Shown in pieces: positions 24,196-36,358 of a stretch of DNA of 64,000 nucleotides. The translations under genes were made by a program, and so were the position numbers. A model generated the notes under the pieces. The model ran no database searches. It was not told the DNA's origin and saw nothing but the letters and a program-made list of their open reading frames with translations. The DNA lies in NCBI GenBank assembly GCA_030407085.1, contig CM059584.1:59101501-59165500 (forward strand). The letters run 5' to 3'. Source of the stretch: Trichopria drosophilae (taxonomy: Eukaryota; Arthropoda; Insecta; Hymenoptera; Diapriidae). Position 1 is the stretch's first letter; every line of letters starts with the position of its first letter.

Positions 24196-25110
24196 AGAAA
24201 ATACAATTAATTAGTGAAAAAAACTTTGTTGATGAAAATATGCAACGATATAGCTAATAGAGACCATAAATGTCTCCATGCAGGACCCGGCTTTACCTAC
24301 AACTAAGTTTATCCTTCATTTCTGGAGTTACGGTTGACATCACAAAAAAATGTTAAATATCATCTTTGTCGATAAATTTATAATTATCATATTTTGCCGG
24401 AAACACTTTATCGTCAGATTTATATTATTAAAATAAGTGTAAAGGACGGAAATAATAAAAACGCGTTTATGACTGAAGGTATAGAACTTTTGCAAATGTA
24501 ATCCGAGATTTCATAATAAATACGTAAAATTTCTCTTCTTCGACAAATTCCACTGATTCTATTTTTATGATTCTTTCTCTATTGTGTTTATCAAACAGTT
24601 AAAAATGCTGACAAAAATTAACTGTTTTTTCACATTAGTTTTAACCTAAAATAGTACTAGAATATAAATATTAATTTTTTAATCATGACCTTATATTGCT
24701 AAAACTGTAGATATGGGTCCCTTATTAAGAAGTATGCAAACATAAATTATAATAACATACCCATCATACTTTATAAACACTGGACGGTATATTCATTTTT
24801 TTAAATACTAAAAATGTGTTCATTAAAAATAAATATTTCTTTTTGGCAGAATTGTATAATCTAACTTAAAAAATGACGCTGGGGTCAGGCAGATAAAAAC
24901 TAAGCCCATAGAATCAGGAAGATATGTTATTCAGTCGTTTATCTATCTAACGACTCACTCAACAATCAGTAATTCACATGTTTAAATTATGGACTGATGC
25001 AATAAAATAATTACAAAACATTGCAACACTGCTATAACAATAATAATAATCATTATATTTTAATCTTAATATTCTCACAAATACTTACTCTCCCGCGTAC
25101 TCTCCATCTT
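24196..25110. other. AT-rich region downstream of the homeobox exon
   Basis: No gene, repeat partner or RNA signature seen. It lies 3' of the last recognised Iroquois exon on the minus strand, so it could be 3' untranslated or flanking sequence. I could not place a convincing polyadenylation signal. Confidence 0.4.
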
Positions 25111-25121
25111 TCTCTCTCTAC

Positions 25122-25188
<67 letters not shown>

Positions 25189-25210
25189 TCTCTCTCTCAC
25201 TCACTCACTC
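25111..25210. repeat. (CT)n microsatellite
   Basis: About 80 bp of almost pure CT, with TCTA and CACT interruptions at the right end. The 70-codon Leu-Ser open frame across it is an artefact. Confidence 0.97.
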
Positions 25211-25719
25211 TCCCGCTCACATATATGGAATGACCAACTATGATCATTGCATATGATAATTTCTGCAGTAGTAATTATAATAATTCCAATATTATTCGGA
25301 ATACAACACATACAGTAGCAGAAAATTTGTGTAGGTCGGAGCAACTACAATATATACAAACACATAAAATGACAACTTTATCCACAATGGCATAGACTCA
25401 AAGTCTCATGTGCACTTGGGCACATATATTCTTTCATCTTATTTATAATTAAGAGGAATTAGTGAAAACATATTTTGTGATCGAAAAGACACTGTCTACC
25501 TAATAAGACGTTTCATTTGGGAAAATTATCATTTCTAAAGTAGTTATAAAATCGTGTTCATAATATGTAAATCAATAATTAATTCGAAAACTTAAATAAT
25601 TGTAGGGTAATAAATATACATCACTCGTTAGTCACTATTTGTACATTAATTACAAGTCTTATTATTGTCAACCACAAGCTGTTCTGTGAAATAGTGTTAC
25701 TATTTCAGCGTTGTGCAGA

Positions 25720-26588
25720 TCACATCCTCTCAGGCGTTTGTAATTCTCTAAGCGGTAATACGATATGGTGGCTTGAAGATTGTTCAGATCCATTCGAAGA
25801 CGTTGTTGAAGACGACGAGGGCGATATTCCTGATAATGCTGTTGTTAGGCAAACGGAAGGTGCTGTGGCCACAGATCCATTAATTGAAAATGGCCTAATA
25901 CTTAACGTTGACTGTGATGATGTTACAGGTGAACTTGTTTGGGTCACGATATTGCTCATATTTCCAAGAGATCTTGAATATGATTCTAACAGTGATAACT
26001 CTCCTGTATTCAGTTGTGGTGCACTATAAAAATTACGATAGAAATCATGATGTGATCGAACATATTGAGATCCAGAATGTATTGTGGAGTGCATTGAATG
26101 ATGCGCAGAAAGACGAGTAGTTAATGGACTTAATATTTTGCTACTTGTGGATCCTTTATTTAAACTGAAATTATTCGTTGTTAAAACATTGTTTGAATTG
26201 ATTGAGTTTGGAAGATCTTCATCTTTACTCGCCATATCAGCTAAAGACCAAATTCGAGGTTTGATTGCGTTGTTACCAGTTGTAATATTCGTACTGGGCA
26301 CGTAATGGATATTGGGAGATTCCGTGTCAGGTAGTGTCTGTCGTAATAAATGATCATTTGTAGATCCTATGTACGACGTTTGTTGGTTTGGTAAGTGGTG
26401 TCTTGGTTCTCGCTGATCGTAAAGACATTCGGGACTGTCTGGACCACTGTCTGCTCTAGATTCATTCCATTCACTATCGATCCTACCAGGAAGGCCGCTG
26501 ATACTGCTGCAATTACTATTTAAAAGGTCCATCCGATGAGTTGATCTTTCACCATCGTCACTTGAACCCGTTCCTGAGTCCTTTGAAT
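25720..26588 (-). CDS. Iroquois-class homeobox protein, downstream coding exon
   Basis: This exon encodes the region C-terminal to the homeodomain of an Iroquois transcription factor. On the minus strand the acceptor TTTTCTATTGTAG precedes 26588. It joins in phase to the homeobox exon at 62973, restoring an Asp codon at the junction. Residues read DSKDSGTGSSDDGERSTHR, then SEWNESRADSGPDSPECLYD, which I recognise from insect Iroquois (mirror/araucan/caupolican) proteins. KPRIWSLADMASKDEDLP follows, the conserved segment after the homeodomain in this class. The tail is rich in Ser, Thr and Asn with no further domain. The frame ends with TGA at 25720-25722. Whether that is the true end of the protein or a further 3' exon is used through a weak donor nearby is not settled. 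I cannot choose safely between mirror and araucan/caupolican. Confidence 0.9.
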
Positions 26589-26599
26589 CTACAATAGAA

Positions 26600-27500
26600 A
26601 ATTCAGATCTGGTAAAACGTGTTTTACGTTTTTGCAAATTCAACATTATTATATAAGTTTTGATATTCCACGTAAGTTATTAATACAGTAAGTGAGTTTC
26701 TAAATTATACAATTAAATAGTAAGATCTGTTTATTTGAAAAAAAGTAATGCACAATATAATTTTCTTACATTTTTCAAAATTATGAATTGAAAATTATTT
26801 ATATAAAATAATATATTATAATAAAATGTTGATCAGATTATTATTGAATATTACAAATAAACGAAGTCGGAGTATATTTGAAGATGTATCATAAATATGA
26901 TTGCAATATTGACATTAGTTTACACATTTTCTCCTATAAGACACGTGAATTTAACATTGCTTAATGAAGTACTGAAATTTTTATAGATAACCTCTCTCCT
27001 TTACTGCTGGGTTATGCCGTTCGACCGTAGTAGAGGCAGCTTTCACCAGCGCCGTACTCCTTAGACAATATATACTAAAGATGTTAGAATAAGGGTACTA
27101 CCTATACATGTATATTACATGACATGAACATTACGTGATATGTTCCAAAATATTTCCAAATATTAATTCTTAAATTAATTTTACATATTCCTGATAATGC
27201 TTCTGAGATGAAATGAGCTAATTTTTGTGAATCCGATAATGAAAATGCTACGTTATCTCTAGTTCGAAGAAATATGCTGTCAAAGTTTGAATAAACGCCG
27301 TTTTGTGCAGTAGTTGAGGTGGTACACCTTTAGATACAGGTTTCGTAAAAACTGAAAATAATGCTTATAATTCATATTTCACGAACAAAAATTTCGGATA
27401 AGCTTGGGTGAGATTCGACAGTTTGAAAAATAATTTCTCCTACCGCACATGCTAAACTATCATATATATATATGCACAACATTTTTATTGCATTTTCTGG
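26600..27500. other. Intronic sequence without repeats or genes
   Basis: No repeat partner in the window and no coding signal. A short block of balanced composition at about 26997-27065 (TTTACTGCTGGGTTATGCCG and following) stands out from AT-rich surroundings next to the exon. It is a candidate non-coding element only. Confidence 0.3.
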
Positions 27501-27504
27501 TTCT

Positions 27505-27607
27505 ATGGGGTCAGAACGTCCACATTTGATGAAAAACTATAGGGAAAATTTTTAACGGGAAGTGACCAAATTAAATACTTCGTCCAGACCATAGGTCTGT
27601 GTCGAAG
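27505..27607. repeat. Right-end fragment of the ACTTCGACCCAG element family
   Basis: It shares AAAACTATAGGG, GACCAAATTNAATACTTCG and a terminal GTCTGTGTCGAAGTAAT with the right ends of the copies at 16603-17589 and 33406-34977, in the same orientation. Confidence 0.6.
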
Positions 27608-27803
27608 TAATTAAGGTTACATTCATTTCAAGAAAATTTCATTTAAAAAATTACTTTTATGAATTAGATTATCATATGCTTATTTTTTGCGCTACCTTAT
27701 GTAGGTTTACAAATTATCAATTTATTTCTTAAGAACATGTGAGCCATCTTATTTAAATTTAGATGTCGGCAGGTTTATTAGAAACTCTTTAAAATAAGCA
27801 GCA

Positions 27804-28110
27804 TAGAATAATTTGAATCAAAATATTTGAGATAATATAAATTCTCCCCTCAGTTGGGTTTACCGAAGAAGTAACAATGCAATTTTGTCATCTGAATCGT
27901 GATCAGCGACCTCCAAAAGCCCTAAATAGGCATGGTAGAGCGATTTGAATCGATTTATTTGAGCAGATATAAATTCACCCCTCAGCCGGGTTCACCCAGG
28001 GTGTGAAAATGCAATTTTGACATCGGAATCGTGATCAGCGACCCCGAAAACCCCCGAGAAAGCACTATGATGCCATTTGGATCAATACATATGCGATAAT
28101 CATTACATAA
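27804..28110. repeat. Tandem repeat, period about 130 bp, 2.3 units
   Basis: Units start at 27804, 27936 and 28066 with TAGAATAATTTGAATC, TAGAGCGATTTGAATC and a more diverged third copy. The first two also share ATAAATTC(T/A)CCCCTCAG, GGGTT(T/C)ACC, AATGCAATTTTG and GAATCGTGATCAGCGACC. No coding content. Confidence 0.8.
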
Positions 28111-28485
28111 GATAATGTAGAGATCCTGCTTGTTGAAAAATTCTTATATTTGATCGATCCGTACCGTCTGTATCGTTGTGAAAACGCAATAAAAAATGTT
28201 GAAGAAATTTATGCGGACGCCGAAACATGTGTACTTTATAAATATATTGCGATCAAATTTTTTCGGTGGTCTGATTCTTCGATATAAAATAAAAACTGAT
28301 TATTCACGTTTTTCCTGTGTTAATCAAATGGAAAACTTCAAGCGCCTTGGGCGCCCCCTAATTTCAATTTTAGCCAATTTTTGCAAGAGGGAAAAAAAGT
28401 TTTTTTTTTCTCTATCCAATAGGGCCATGTCCGTAATTAATTTCGACATTAGCCATTTTTCAAAGCACCCTAATATATGTATATA
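28111..28485. other. AT-rich spacer
   Basis: A 107-codon plus-strand open frame (28196-28519) runs into the next element's end and has no recognisable motif. Nothing else is seen. Confidence 0.4.
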
Positions 28486-29429
28486 CAGGGTGATCGGCCA
28501 ACCATTACCCAGCGGTTAACTGTAGATTGTACAGATAATTCTGAGCAACTTTTTCCTCTGAAAAAATTTCCGGGAAGGTAGAGTTTTTAAGTTATTCAAC
28601 ACTAAAATTTAGGGGGGAAAATCACTTTTTTTTTAAATATCTCGGCTCTGTATGATGGTATCTTAGCGAACCGAAGCTCATTTTGAAGATATTTTCAAGC
28701 TATACAAGTTGCCTCTGTTGGTTTTTGACCTACAATGAATATTTCTCTTGTTATAGCCATAAAAACGGGGGTAAATGCCGATTTTTCAGGTTTTTCGCAT
28801 CTAACTCGTTTCGACACATAGCTATCGAAATATCACACTGGAAAAAGTTGTAGGCCTTGAAAACACAAACATTTTTTGTCCTCTAATACGATGCGATTAA
28901 ATTAAAACTGAGCCCTATTTGCACTCGTTTTCATAACATTTTGTTATTAATATCGATTTATTTGTCGTACTGTATTTTGTCGACTTTACGAGGCTCTTGT
29001 AGGGTTCAGTTTTAATTTAATCGCATCGTATTAGAGGACAAAAAATTTTTGATTTTTCAAGGCCTACAACTTTTTCCTGTGTGATATTTCGGTAACTATG
29101 TGTCGAAACGAGTTAAACGCGGAAACCCTGAAAAATTGGCATTTACCCCGTTTTTATGGCTATAACAAGAGAGATATTCATTGTAGGTCAAAGACCAATA
29201 GAGACAATTTATAGAGCTTTAAAATATCTTTAAAATGAGCTCCGGTTCGTTAAGATACCTTCAAACAGAGTCGAGATATTTAAAAAAATGTGATTTTTTC
29301 ACCTAAAGTTTAGTGTTGAATAACTTAAAAACTCTACCTTCCCGGAAATTTTTTCAGAGGAAAAAGTTGTTCAGAATTATCTGTAGAATCTAGAGTTGGC
29401 CGCTGGGTAATGGTTGGTCGATCACCCTG
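28486..29429. mobile_element. 944-bp near-perfect foldback MITE, TA flanks
   Basis: It starts CAGGGTGATCGGCCAACCAT and ends ATGGTTGGTCGATCACCCTG, with TA on each side. The arms are about 430 bp and can be followed block by block (TTTTTCCTCTGAAAAAATTT, GGGAAGGTAGAGTTTTTAAG, a TTCATTGTAGGTC block, ACTCGTTTCGACACATAG, AATACGATGCGATTAAATTA). They flank a loop of about 70-80 bp around 28920-28990. No protein is encoded. It would fold as an almost complete hairpin. Confidence 0.93.
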
Positions 29430-29438
29430 TATATATAT

Positions 29439-30957
29439 GGGAAGTTCTGCGTCAAGCGGGACAAAGCTCTGCCCAAAATGGTATGAACGGATTTTCACGT
29501 ATGAGGGCGCGAAAATGTTCGTTTTTAAAAGGGCTATCGAAAGTCGTGTGGCATATATGCATATTTCTAAATGGCGTCATAGTTATGGCGGCATAAAGTT
29601 GTAAATACAAAATTTCGGTTCCATCAGAAGTTAAAAAACTATGAAAAGTTGCTGAATTCATCTAAAACTCGTTATTCGGGTTGTTTTGGGGTTACTGATT
29701 ATGAATCTCGACTTAAAATTATAAAATTCATAATGGCTGATCCAACATGCCGGAAGAAAAATTAAAAGTTGCTCAATTCATCTGAAACTAGTAGTTTTTC
29801 GGGGATTTTCATGGCCGCTCGTTATAAATCTCAACTTAAAATTATGAAACTCAAAATGGCGGATCCAATATGGCGTACCAACAAAAAAACAGTTGCTTGA
29901 TTCAGCTAAAACTCGTTTCTGGGGGGTTCTTGTAGAAGCTGATCATGAATCTGGAATTTAAATTAAGCCGCACTCAGTCGAATCCAGAGACACGAACGTG
30001 GACGTGGCGGTTGTTGGCTCTTTTTTTTTATTTTTCGTATTTTTTACTTATTGTTATTATTATTCGTCATTTTTATTTTGTTTTACCTTTTGAAATTTTT
30101 ATAGATTATTTTCATTCCTGTAAAATCTTTCTTGACATACAAGTAGTAGTTTCAGTATCATAGGACTGTAAGTGGTTCAGCTGCACCAGAATACCTGTAG
30201 ACACTCAATTGACTATTCGAGTCCATTATGAAAGCATGTCCTTTTTGAATGTTTGGTACAGGTGGAGCATTAGAGAATCTTTTCACTAGGAACCTTTTAG
30301 TAGTGCAGTGTTTTTCTTGTGGTCGTAGTAAAATAATTCTATCGTCAGGAATTTATTTTTAGCCCACTTGTACAGTTCTTGAATTTCAGATTCTGGAAAT
30401 TCAAAATGATGGTGCAACTTACTTTCCCCCTATTGGATCCTTCATTTTGAATTTTATAATTTTATGTTGAGATTCACAATGACCTGACACGAAAACCCCC
30501 GAAAAACGAGTTTTAGCTGAATTAAGCAACTTTTTTTTTGTTGGTACGCCTTATTGGATCTGCCATTTTGAATTTCATAATTTTAAGTTGAGATTTTTAA
30601 TGAGCGGCCACGAAAACCACCGAAAAACGAGTTTTAGATGAATTGAGCCATTTTTAAATTTTTTCCGCTATGTTGGATCGGCCATTTTGAATTTCATAAT
30701 TTTAAGTTGAGATTCATAATCAGCGACCCCAAAACCACCCGAATAACGGGATTTAGATGAATTCAGCAACTTTTCGCAGTTTTGTCAACTTCTGATGGAA
30801 CCAAAATTTTGTATTTACACCTTTAAGCCTCCACAACTATGGCGCCATTCAGAAATATGCATATATGCCACTCGACTTAACATTTTCCGCCCTCATACAT
30901 GAAAATCCGTCCATACCAATTTTGGGCAGAGATTGGTCCCGCTGGACGCGGAACGTC

Positions 30958-30959
<2 letters not shown>
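29439..30959. mobile_element. 1.5 kb foldback element with internal 120-bp tandem modules
   Basis: The left terminus is GGGAAGTTCTGCGTCAAGCGGGAC and the right terminus is its inverse (GTCCCGCTGGACGCGGAACGTCCC), in TATATA targets. Each arm contains about three modules with GTTGCT(G/C)AATTCATCTAA, CTTAAAATTATAAAAT and AAAATGGCNGATCCAA. They are direct in the left arm (about 29650, 29767, 29888) and inverted in the right arm (30430-30790). The loop (about 29985-30400) has a different composition. Part of it reads on the minus strand as a possible transposase scrap, without a recognisable motif. Confidence 0.85.
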
Positions 30960-31014
<55 letters not shown>

Positions 31015-31020
31015 TATATA
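30960..31020. repeat. (TA)n microsatellite
   Basis: About 55 bp of AT dinucleotide, directly at the right end of the foldback element. It is probably the expanded target site. Confidence 0.95.
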
Positions 31021-32050
31021 CATACGTGTATATAATATACATGTACGTGGCGAAAATGTCTGTTTAAAATTTTCATCTCGTGATTTGCATTTGCAACATT
31101 TTCACCTTCCACATACTTGCGAGAACCACTACCGACATATTCTATTAACTCGCTCAAATTAATTAAAGAATTCATGTTTATTTTTGGGACGTTCAAAGTC
31201 AGACCTTTAAACCCGTTTGAACCGGTTAGGATACATCTGCCTTATTTTATCGTATGTAAAATCGTATTTCACGCTCACTATTACGAAAAAGAACCTTTAT
31301 CCTCGAAAACTAAAATGGAATATTGAAGGATTTTTCAAATTATTTTCAATTTATTTTTTATTTAAAAAAATATGGTACAATTTGCATTTATCCCAAAGCT
31401 GCTGCAGGTGATAAACGGTTACTACAACATAAGGTTACGCAGAAAGAAATCTCGTTATTAAAAATTTAACTCAGAAATTGTCTTTTTTTTTTCAGAAAAA
31501 CAAAATTTTCTGTTACCGGAATTCTTAAAGTCTGAAATAATCTGTAACGATTCAAGTACTGCGAATATAGTTTACGTCTCCGTAATAATGTAAGAGAAAA
31601 ATTTTTTTATTTGAACAGATTTTTTAATTTAAATAAAGAAAGATTTAATATTTCTCACCCAAATTAATACTTGGGTAATTCTTATGCTTTAGAAATTCTA
31701 ACCAATTTATCGATGGAATTCGGAAATGTTTTCCATATTTTTTTTAGTCGTTGTGCAACCAAATTTTCACGGGTTGCTGAAATGATAATTAAATATTAAA
31801 ATACCCAGTAAACAATCGTGTTAATTAAAAATAAACCCAGAACTATTTGAGTCAATACTAGGAGTGTCAATGAAATGTTTCTATCATACCTTGCATAATT
31901 AGTAATATAATTAATTGAAGATTAAGATAGAATTCTACTTTTTATTAGCTCTAAGTTAATAAAAATTGCATCTAAATGAATAAAAATCTGCTGGGGATTC
32001 TCTTGTGTGCAACATAATACAAAATTCAAGATTCACTTTTTATTACTCAA
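31021..32050. other. AT-rich intronic spacer, no gene seen
   Basis: No repeat partner and no coding evidence. Short open frames (31117-31326, 31217-31411) lack any recognisable feature. Confidence 0.45.
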
Positions 32051-32462
32051 TAGGGTGGATCGAAAATCACGAATTTTAGATTTCTGATTCCGAGGGGTGA
32101 GAAAAAGTTATATAATTGTCTGCCGGTTGATATTTCCTATTCCCACATCGAGCTTGAAGTTTTGACGTATACGTAGGATATATTAACTATTAGACGTTTA
32201 ATTGGAGGTTTAAAAAGTGACTGTTGTAGGTTACAGGATGATAATCCTCACAGTCCCCCTCTTCTACTCTTTGTCTTTCGCTCCATCCCCACCTTCAAAA
32301 TCCATCAGGAGAAGGTAGTTGCACATAGGATTGCAGCGTTATCATCCCAACCATCTAACCATAAACGGGCATTTTTTGTTTAGTCCTTACTATCTGAAAG
32401 AGCTACGAAGTCTTTCTTAGTCTCGAAAGAAGGCATACATTTCCTGGAATGCAGAATAGCTC

Positions 32463-33137
32463 TCATATAGCCGCCACCGCGTGCCTCAAAACCGCTAACA
32501 TGCGTTGCAGCTTCGGTGACCAGCTTAACAGTGCGCTCCACCGTTTATGTGCGGCACGGTAAGTCACCAACAAAGGATAAATGTGCGGCTTGTCTTTGGC
32601 ACAACATTTCATGTTCTTGTTATCCGAAACTGAAGATGGCCAGGAAATCGAATCCAAAGTACTTGTAGCTTTGAAATTAACAGATAAAACACGAAAAACA
32701 CGAGACTTTGTGGACCTGACGTTTTCAATCCCATATTTTGATGTCTTCGATGAAGAATGTTTTGAACAGCAAATTTTTTTATTACATCACTTTCATTTGA
32801 GAGCATCGAGAGAAGTACATTTTCTGAGTGAAAAAATATAAATTATTTGAAATGACATTATAGACAGTATCTCGTTGTTTCTTTGCCAAATACCTTGAAT
32901 TCTAAAACACTTGAAGTGTTTCAACAATATCACCAAAGCCTTCAAATTTGCAGCTGGTACTGGAGTCCTGACGTACAGTCGAATCATTCCATTTGCCGCG
33001 GTCAACTATCTAGAGGATCAATAACTTGCCTTATAGATCTGTATTATAATCTCCGGACTGAATAGCCTTGTAAATTTCATATAATTACCGTTGATGTTTA
33101 CTCAGGCTTTTAGGTAAATTTCCGGCAAATTAATTTG
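32463..33137 (-). pseudogene. Family X transposase, C-terminal part
   Basis: Minus-strand text with frameshifts and stops reads LSKHQR*LYEIYKAIQSGD, then SR*LTAANGMIRLYVRTPVP and NLKALVILL, then LSNESDVIKKFAVQNILHRR. I recognise this order (LSxDQxYLY, ARWLTTANRxLRLYV, LxxMLxDExxxIR) from a widespread family of arthropod transposon proteins. The upstream half lies 13.6 kb away at 46780-47960. The gene is dead several times over, independently of the insertion. Confidence 0.6.
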
Positions 33138-33405
33138 TTTAAAGGGCATAGAAGGATAAGCATGGGTGTGCTGCCTTGGGGCTGATCTCGTTGAAATTTT
33201 GAATGAAATTCGGTGTCTATATGTACAAGACATCCCCAAAATATTAGCCCATAAAAATAATTTTTATGGAAGTTTTGGGGGTAAAACGAAAAATAGAAAA
33301 AATCATTTTTTTCGTAAACGGTTAAGTCGATTTACACGAAAAAAATATATGTTATGGCTTTCGAAGGGATACTTTCGCAGGAAAAAAATTGGATTTTTCC
33401 CACTT

Positions 33406-34977
33406 CAAACTAGATGCTTTCGACCCGGGTGCCTACAATTTTGGCTAAATTCGTATTGCAGTTCCCTGACGAAAGGCTGATGCTTCCGGGAATATTCCCA
33501 TTTTAACATTGCCAGGAAAGAAGGCGGCAGAGGGTAGTTCTAGCATCGTTAGGTTCGAGTATATTCTATACATATATTGTAACAATATCTTGTTCCTTAA
33601 ATAGGGTGCGTATTCCAATGAATGGACGGTTAAGCATTTTTCACACTTTGATCGATTGTAACTTTTGAATTCTTTTATGAAAATGTAATTATGATACCAC
33701 CATTAGAATCGTTAGACTCTGCTCTTTATAACCGTGTAGTTCAACCTTTGATTTTATCTAATTATTAACCTCGTCTTCATACGTTTGTAAAAAAATCCGC
33801 TAAACCCCAATGAATAGACGGGTTAAATCAAATGGGACGTATTCAGTACCAGTTTTGGATGGCTTTACAACTTTTCTTTGATTTTACAAAATAATAAACA
33901 CTGGAAGATCTAAGTACTGTAAATATTGTTTTGAATGTTCAAAGAACATAAAAATATGTATTTTGTTGCATGTTGTGCATCATACATTCATAAGAAATAG
34001 AAATATGTAGAAAATCGTCCATTTATTGGTAGTCGTCCATTCATTGGCATATTCACTCTATATTAAAATTGAAAATGAGCATTTTCAAAACTTCGACCCC
34101 GACCGTAGGTCAGCCGAAGCACTGATAAATGAGCACGTCTTGTTCACACTGATGCTTAAAAAAACGCGGTTTAGTCGAGTTTTTGACAGGTCGGGTTGCA
34201 GGAAATAAATTTTGTTATGGATACTTCGGTTTCCGTTCATGCGATCCAGTACATTAATACGTTTTTCTTCACGCCCTGGACGTGAAAGGTTTTGGCTCGA
34301 TTGGTTATTTATTTTATTTATATTACGCTACCATCTCCCCATGGCTACCCGACACCAACATTACAGTGAATTTTTTTTTATCCCCCCCCCCCTCCCTGAT
34401 ACCCGCCTCACTCCCCTGCTTCCGTCTCTGTTCTGTGTCTCTGTTTTTCATGTAATGTATATAATATATATACATATGCATTGTATATGTGTATGTATAA
34501 TTTATGTTAATTTCATGTTAATTTGCTTTTTACGGCACTATCGTTGATTTTACGAAGAAATGAATACAACCTTTTTTGTAGAGAATTCGATGTTCTATAT
34601 TTTTTGTTTGAAACATTTTTTTGTACGATTTGTATTTTTTGTTAAAAAATGGAAAAAACATGTTTTTTGATCGTTTTTTTGTTAAACCTCCACATAATCT
34701 AATATGCATTGTCTCCAAAAACTAATCAGATCTAAGAGAAACCTAAATCCGTTTGTACTTTTTAAATTCGTCCTTGGAGTCGCGAGATATCGCGTATACA
34801 AAATTTTGCCCACGGACGGACGGACGGACGGACGGACGGACACCAATTTTTTTATTGTTGCTTTGGGTTCCTTAGGGCCTGAAACGTCGACATTTGATGA
34901 AAAACTATAGGGTAATTTTTTGACGGGAACTGACCAAATTCAATACTTCGCCACACCTATGGTCTGGGTCAAAGTAA
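33406..34977. mobile_element. ACTTCGACCCAG-family element (copy 2) inside the left arm
   Basis: The two arms of the surrounding transposon match up to about 33405 and again from 34978, so this block is inserted. Its right end GGTCTGGGTCAAAGTAAT and inner text (GAGCATTTTCAAAACTTCGACCC, GGACGGACGGACGG, AAAACTATAGGGTAATTTTT) match the copy at 16603-17589. The left end (GCTTTCGACCCGGG near 33417) is diverged. No transposase is visible. It also contains a CCCCCCCCCCTCCC stretch at about 34383. Confidence 0.6.
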
Positions 34978-35837
34978 TAGGGGTACAAAAAAATTTTTAT
35001 AATTTAAAACAATTTTTTTATGGGGTTAGTGTTTCAAGACTATCCCCGTTTTACCCCCTAAATAACCGTCAACTACTGTAGAATATGTCAGAAAATTTTC
35101 ATAAGAATCGAAGAGGAGATCATAATTAAAATCAGAGTTAATCTCTACTGTGTTGCATAGGCTATCAAACGCTCAGCACTAACGGCAGGTATATTCAATA
35201 ATCGCCACACAGACTTACATGGCATCATAACAACAAATTGGTTCCGATATGACTATGAAGTTTAATGGGGTATAAAAAAGTTTTTATTGTAATTATTGGA
35301 GGTAAAACGAAAAATATATAGCCAAACTTTCAAAAAACGTGTAAATCGATTGTAAAGGAAAATATATGTCATGACTTTCGAAAGGAAAAAAAACTGTAAA
35401 AAACTGAAATTTTTTTTTTCTAAACGTAGGGGGAACCAGTTTTTTACATTTGCTTGAAAGTTGTTGTTTTTGTAAATCCTACGAGGTTCTGCAAAATAAT
35501 GTAATATCCATTATAAGAATGTATATAGTAATAACAATTTGAAGATTTACAGGATTAACAATGTAAAGATCCTTTGCTTTCATGTAGATTATGCAGAAAG
35601 AAAAATAAATTTTCACTCTTTCATTAGAGGATATTTAGATAGTATATCACGCCTGCGATTCGCCTACATTTCTTGTAGTTTCCAAGGTCTACCACGGGGA
35701 GGTAGCAGTGCGATTTTAGACCTCTTGTCAGGGTGCTTGATTAAAGTGAGTCTCCTCGCCTCTCACAAATCGGGGTGCTTGCTTAGCGTGAGTTCCCTTG
35801 CCTCTCACGAATCTTAAGCTTTTTTAAACTGAGTCGT

Positions 35838-36357
35838 TTAATCGTCATCACTATCTTCTTCTATTACTGGGATAACATTATCCTCGCAAAACAGTTGACT
35901 TAGAATTTCAGCAGGCTTGTAAATTTTAGATAAATATCTTGCACGTGAAAGAAAATAAACTACTGCAGCAATGTGTGAGCAGCAACCGACAGTTCTTCTG
36001 CCATTGGCGCATTCACATGCATATTGCAATAATCCTGATACACCTATACTATTTGGTTTGTACTTCAAAAAACAACGATACATCTTTCGAGAAATATGAC
36101 GCGAGTGAACCTGAACTTTCAGAATATTTGAATCCTCTTTTTTTTTTTATTTATTATTAATTAACGGGCGGAATCGCCCTTTTTTGACTCAATTGTTGCC
36201 GTATTTTGAATTGTAAGATTTTGCGAGAGTTGCAGATCGACTTAGATAGATGGCGCCATACTTCACATTTGTGTATGAAATGTAGGACTGCAGAAACCTA
36301 CACCAAGTACAGCGGCGGTCATGAGTCGATTTCCGCCAGATAAACAATACTTTCGAA
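35838..36357 (-). pseudogene. ISL2EU-like transposase, C-terminal SWIM-type domain
   Basis: On the minus strand the frame reads VHSRHISRKMYRCFLKYKPN, then YACECANGRRTVGCCSHIAA. That is a CxC...CxH zinc-binding motif of SWIM type, with the GxRTVGCCSH wording typical of ISL2EU-like transposases. It ends in an acidic tail and a stop at 35838. The upstream part of the protein is at 43545-45271, on the far side of the BEL/Pao insertion. The stretch 36190-36357 contains coding text in another frame, so at least one frameshift is present. Confidence 0.7.
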
Positions 36358-36358
36358 A
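36354..36358. repeat. 5-bp target site duplication (left), CGAAA
   Basis: CGAAA lies directly before the left LTR and is repeated directly after the right LTR at 43377-43381. Five bases is the usual BEL/Pao duplication length. Confidence 0.92.

Noticed and set aside
25694..26029. 111-codon plus-strand frame opposite the Iroquois exon
   Set aside because: Antisense of a recognisable homeobox-gene exon; Asp/Val-rich content reflects Ser/Asn codons on the other strand.
33166..33480. Conserved 104-codon frame also present at 46469-46714
   Set aside because: The similarity exists because both are inverted-repeat arms of the same transposon; differences do not respect codons.
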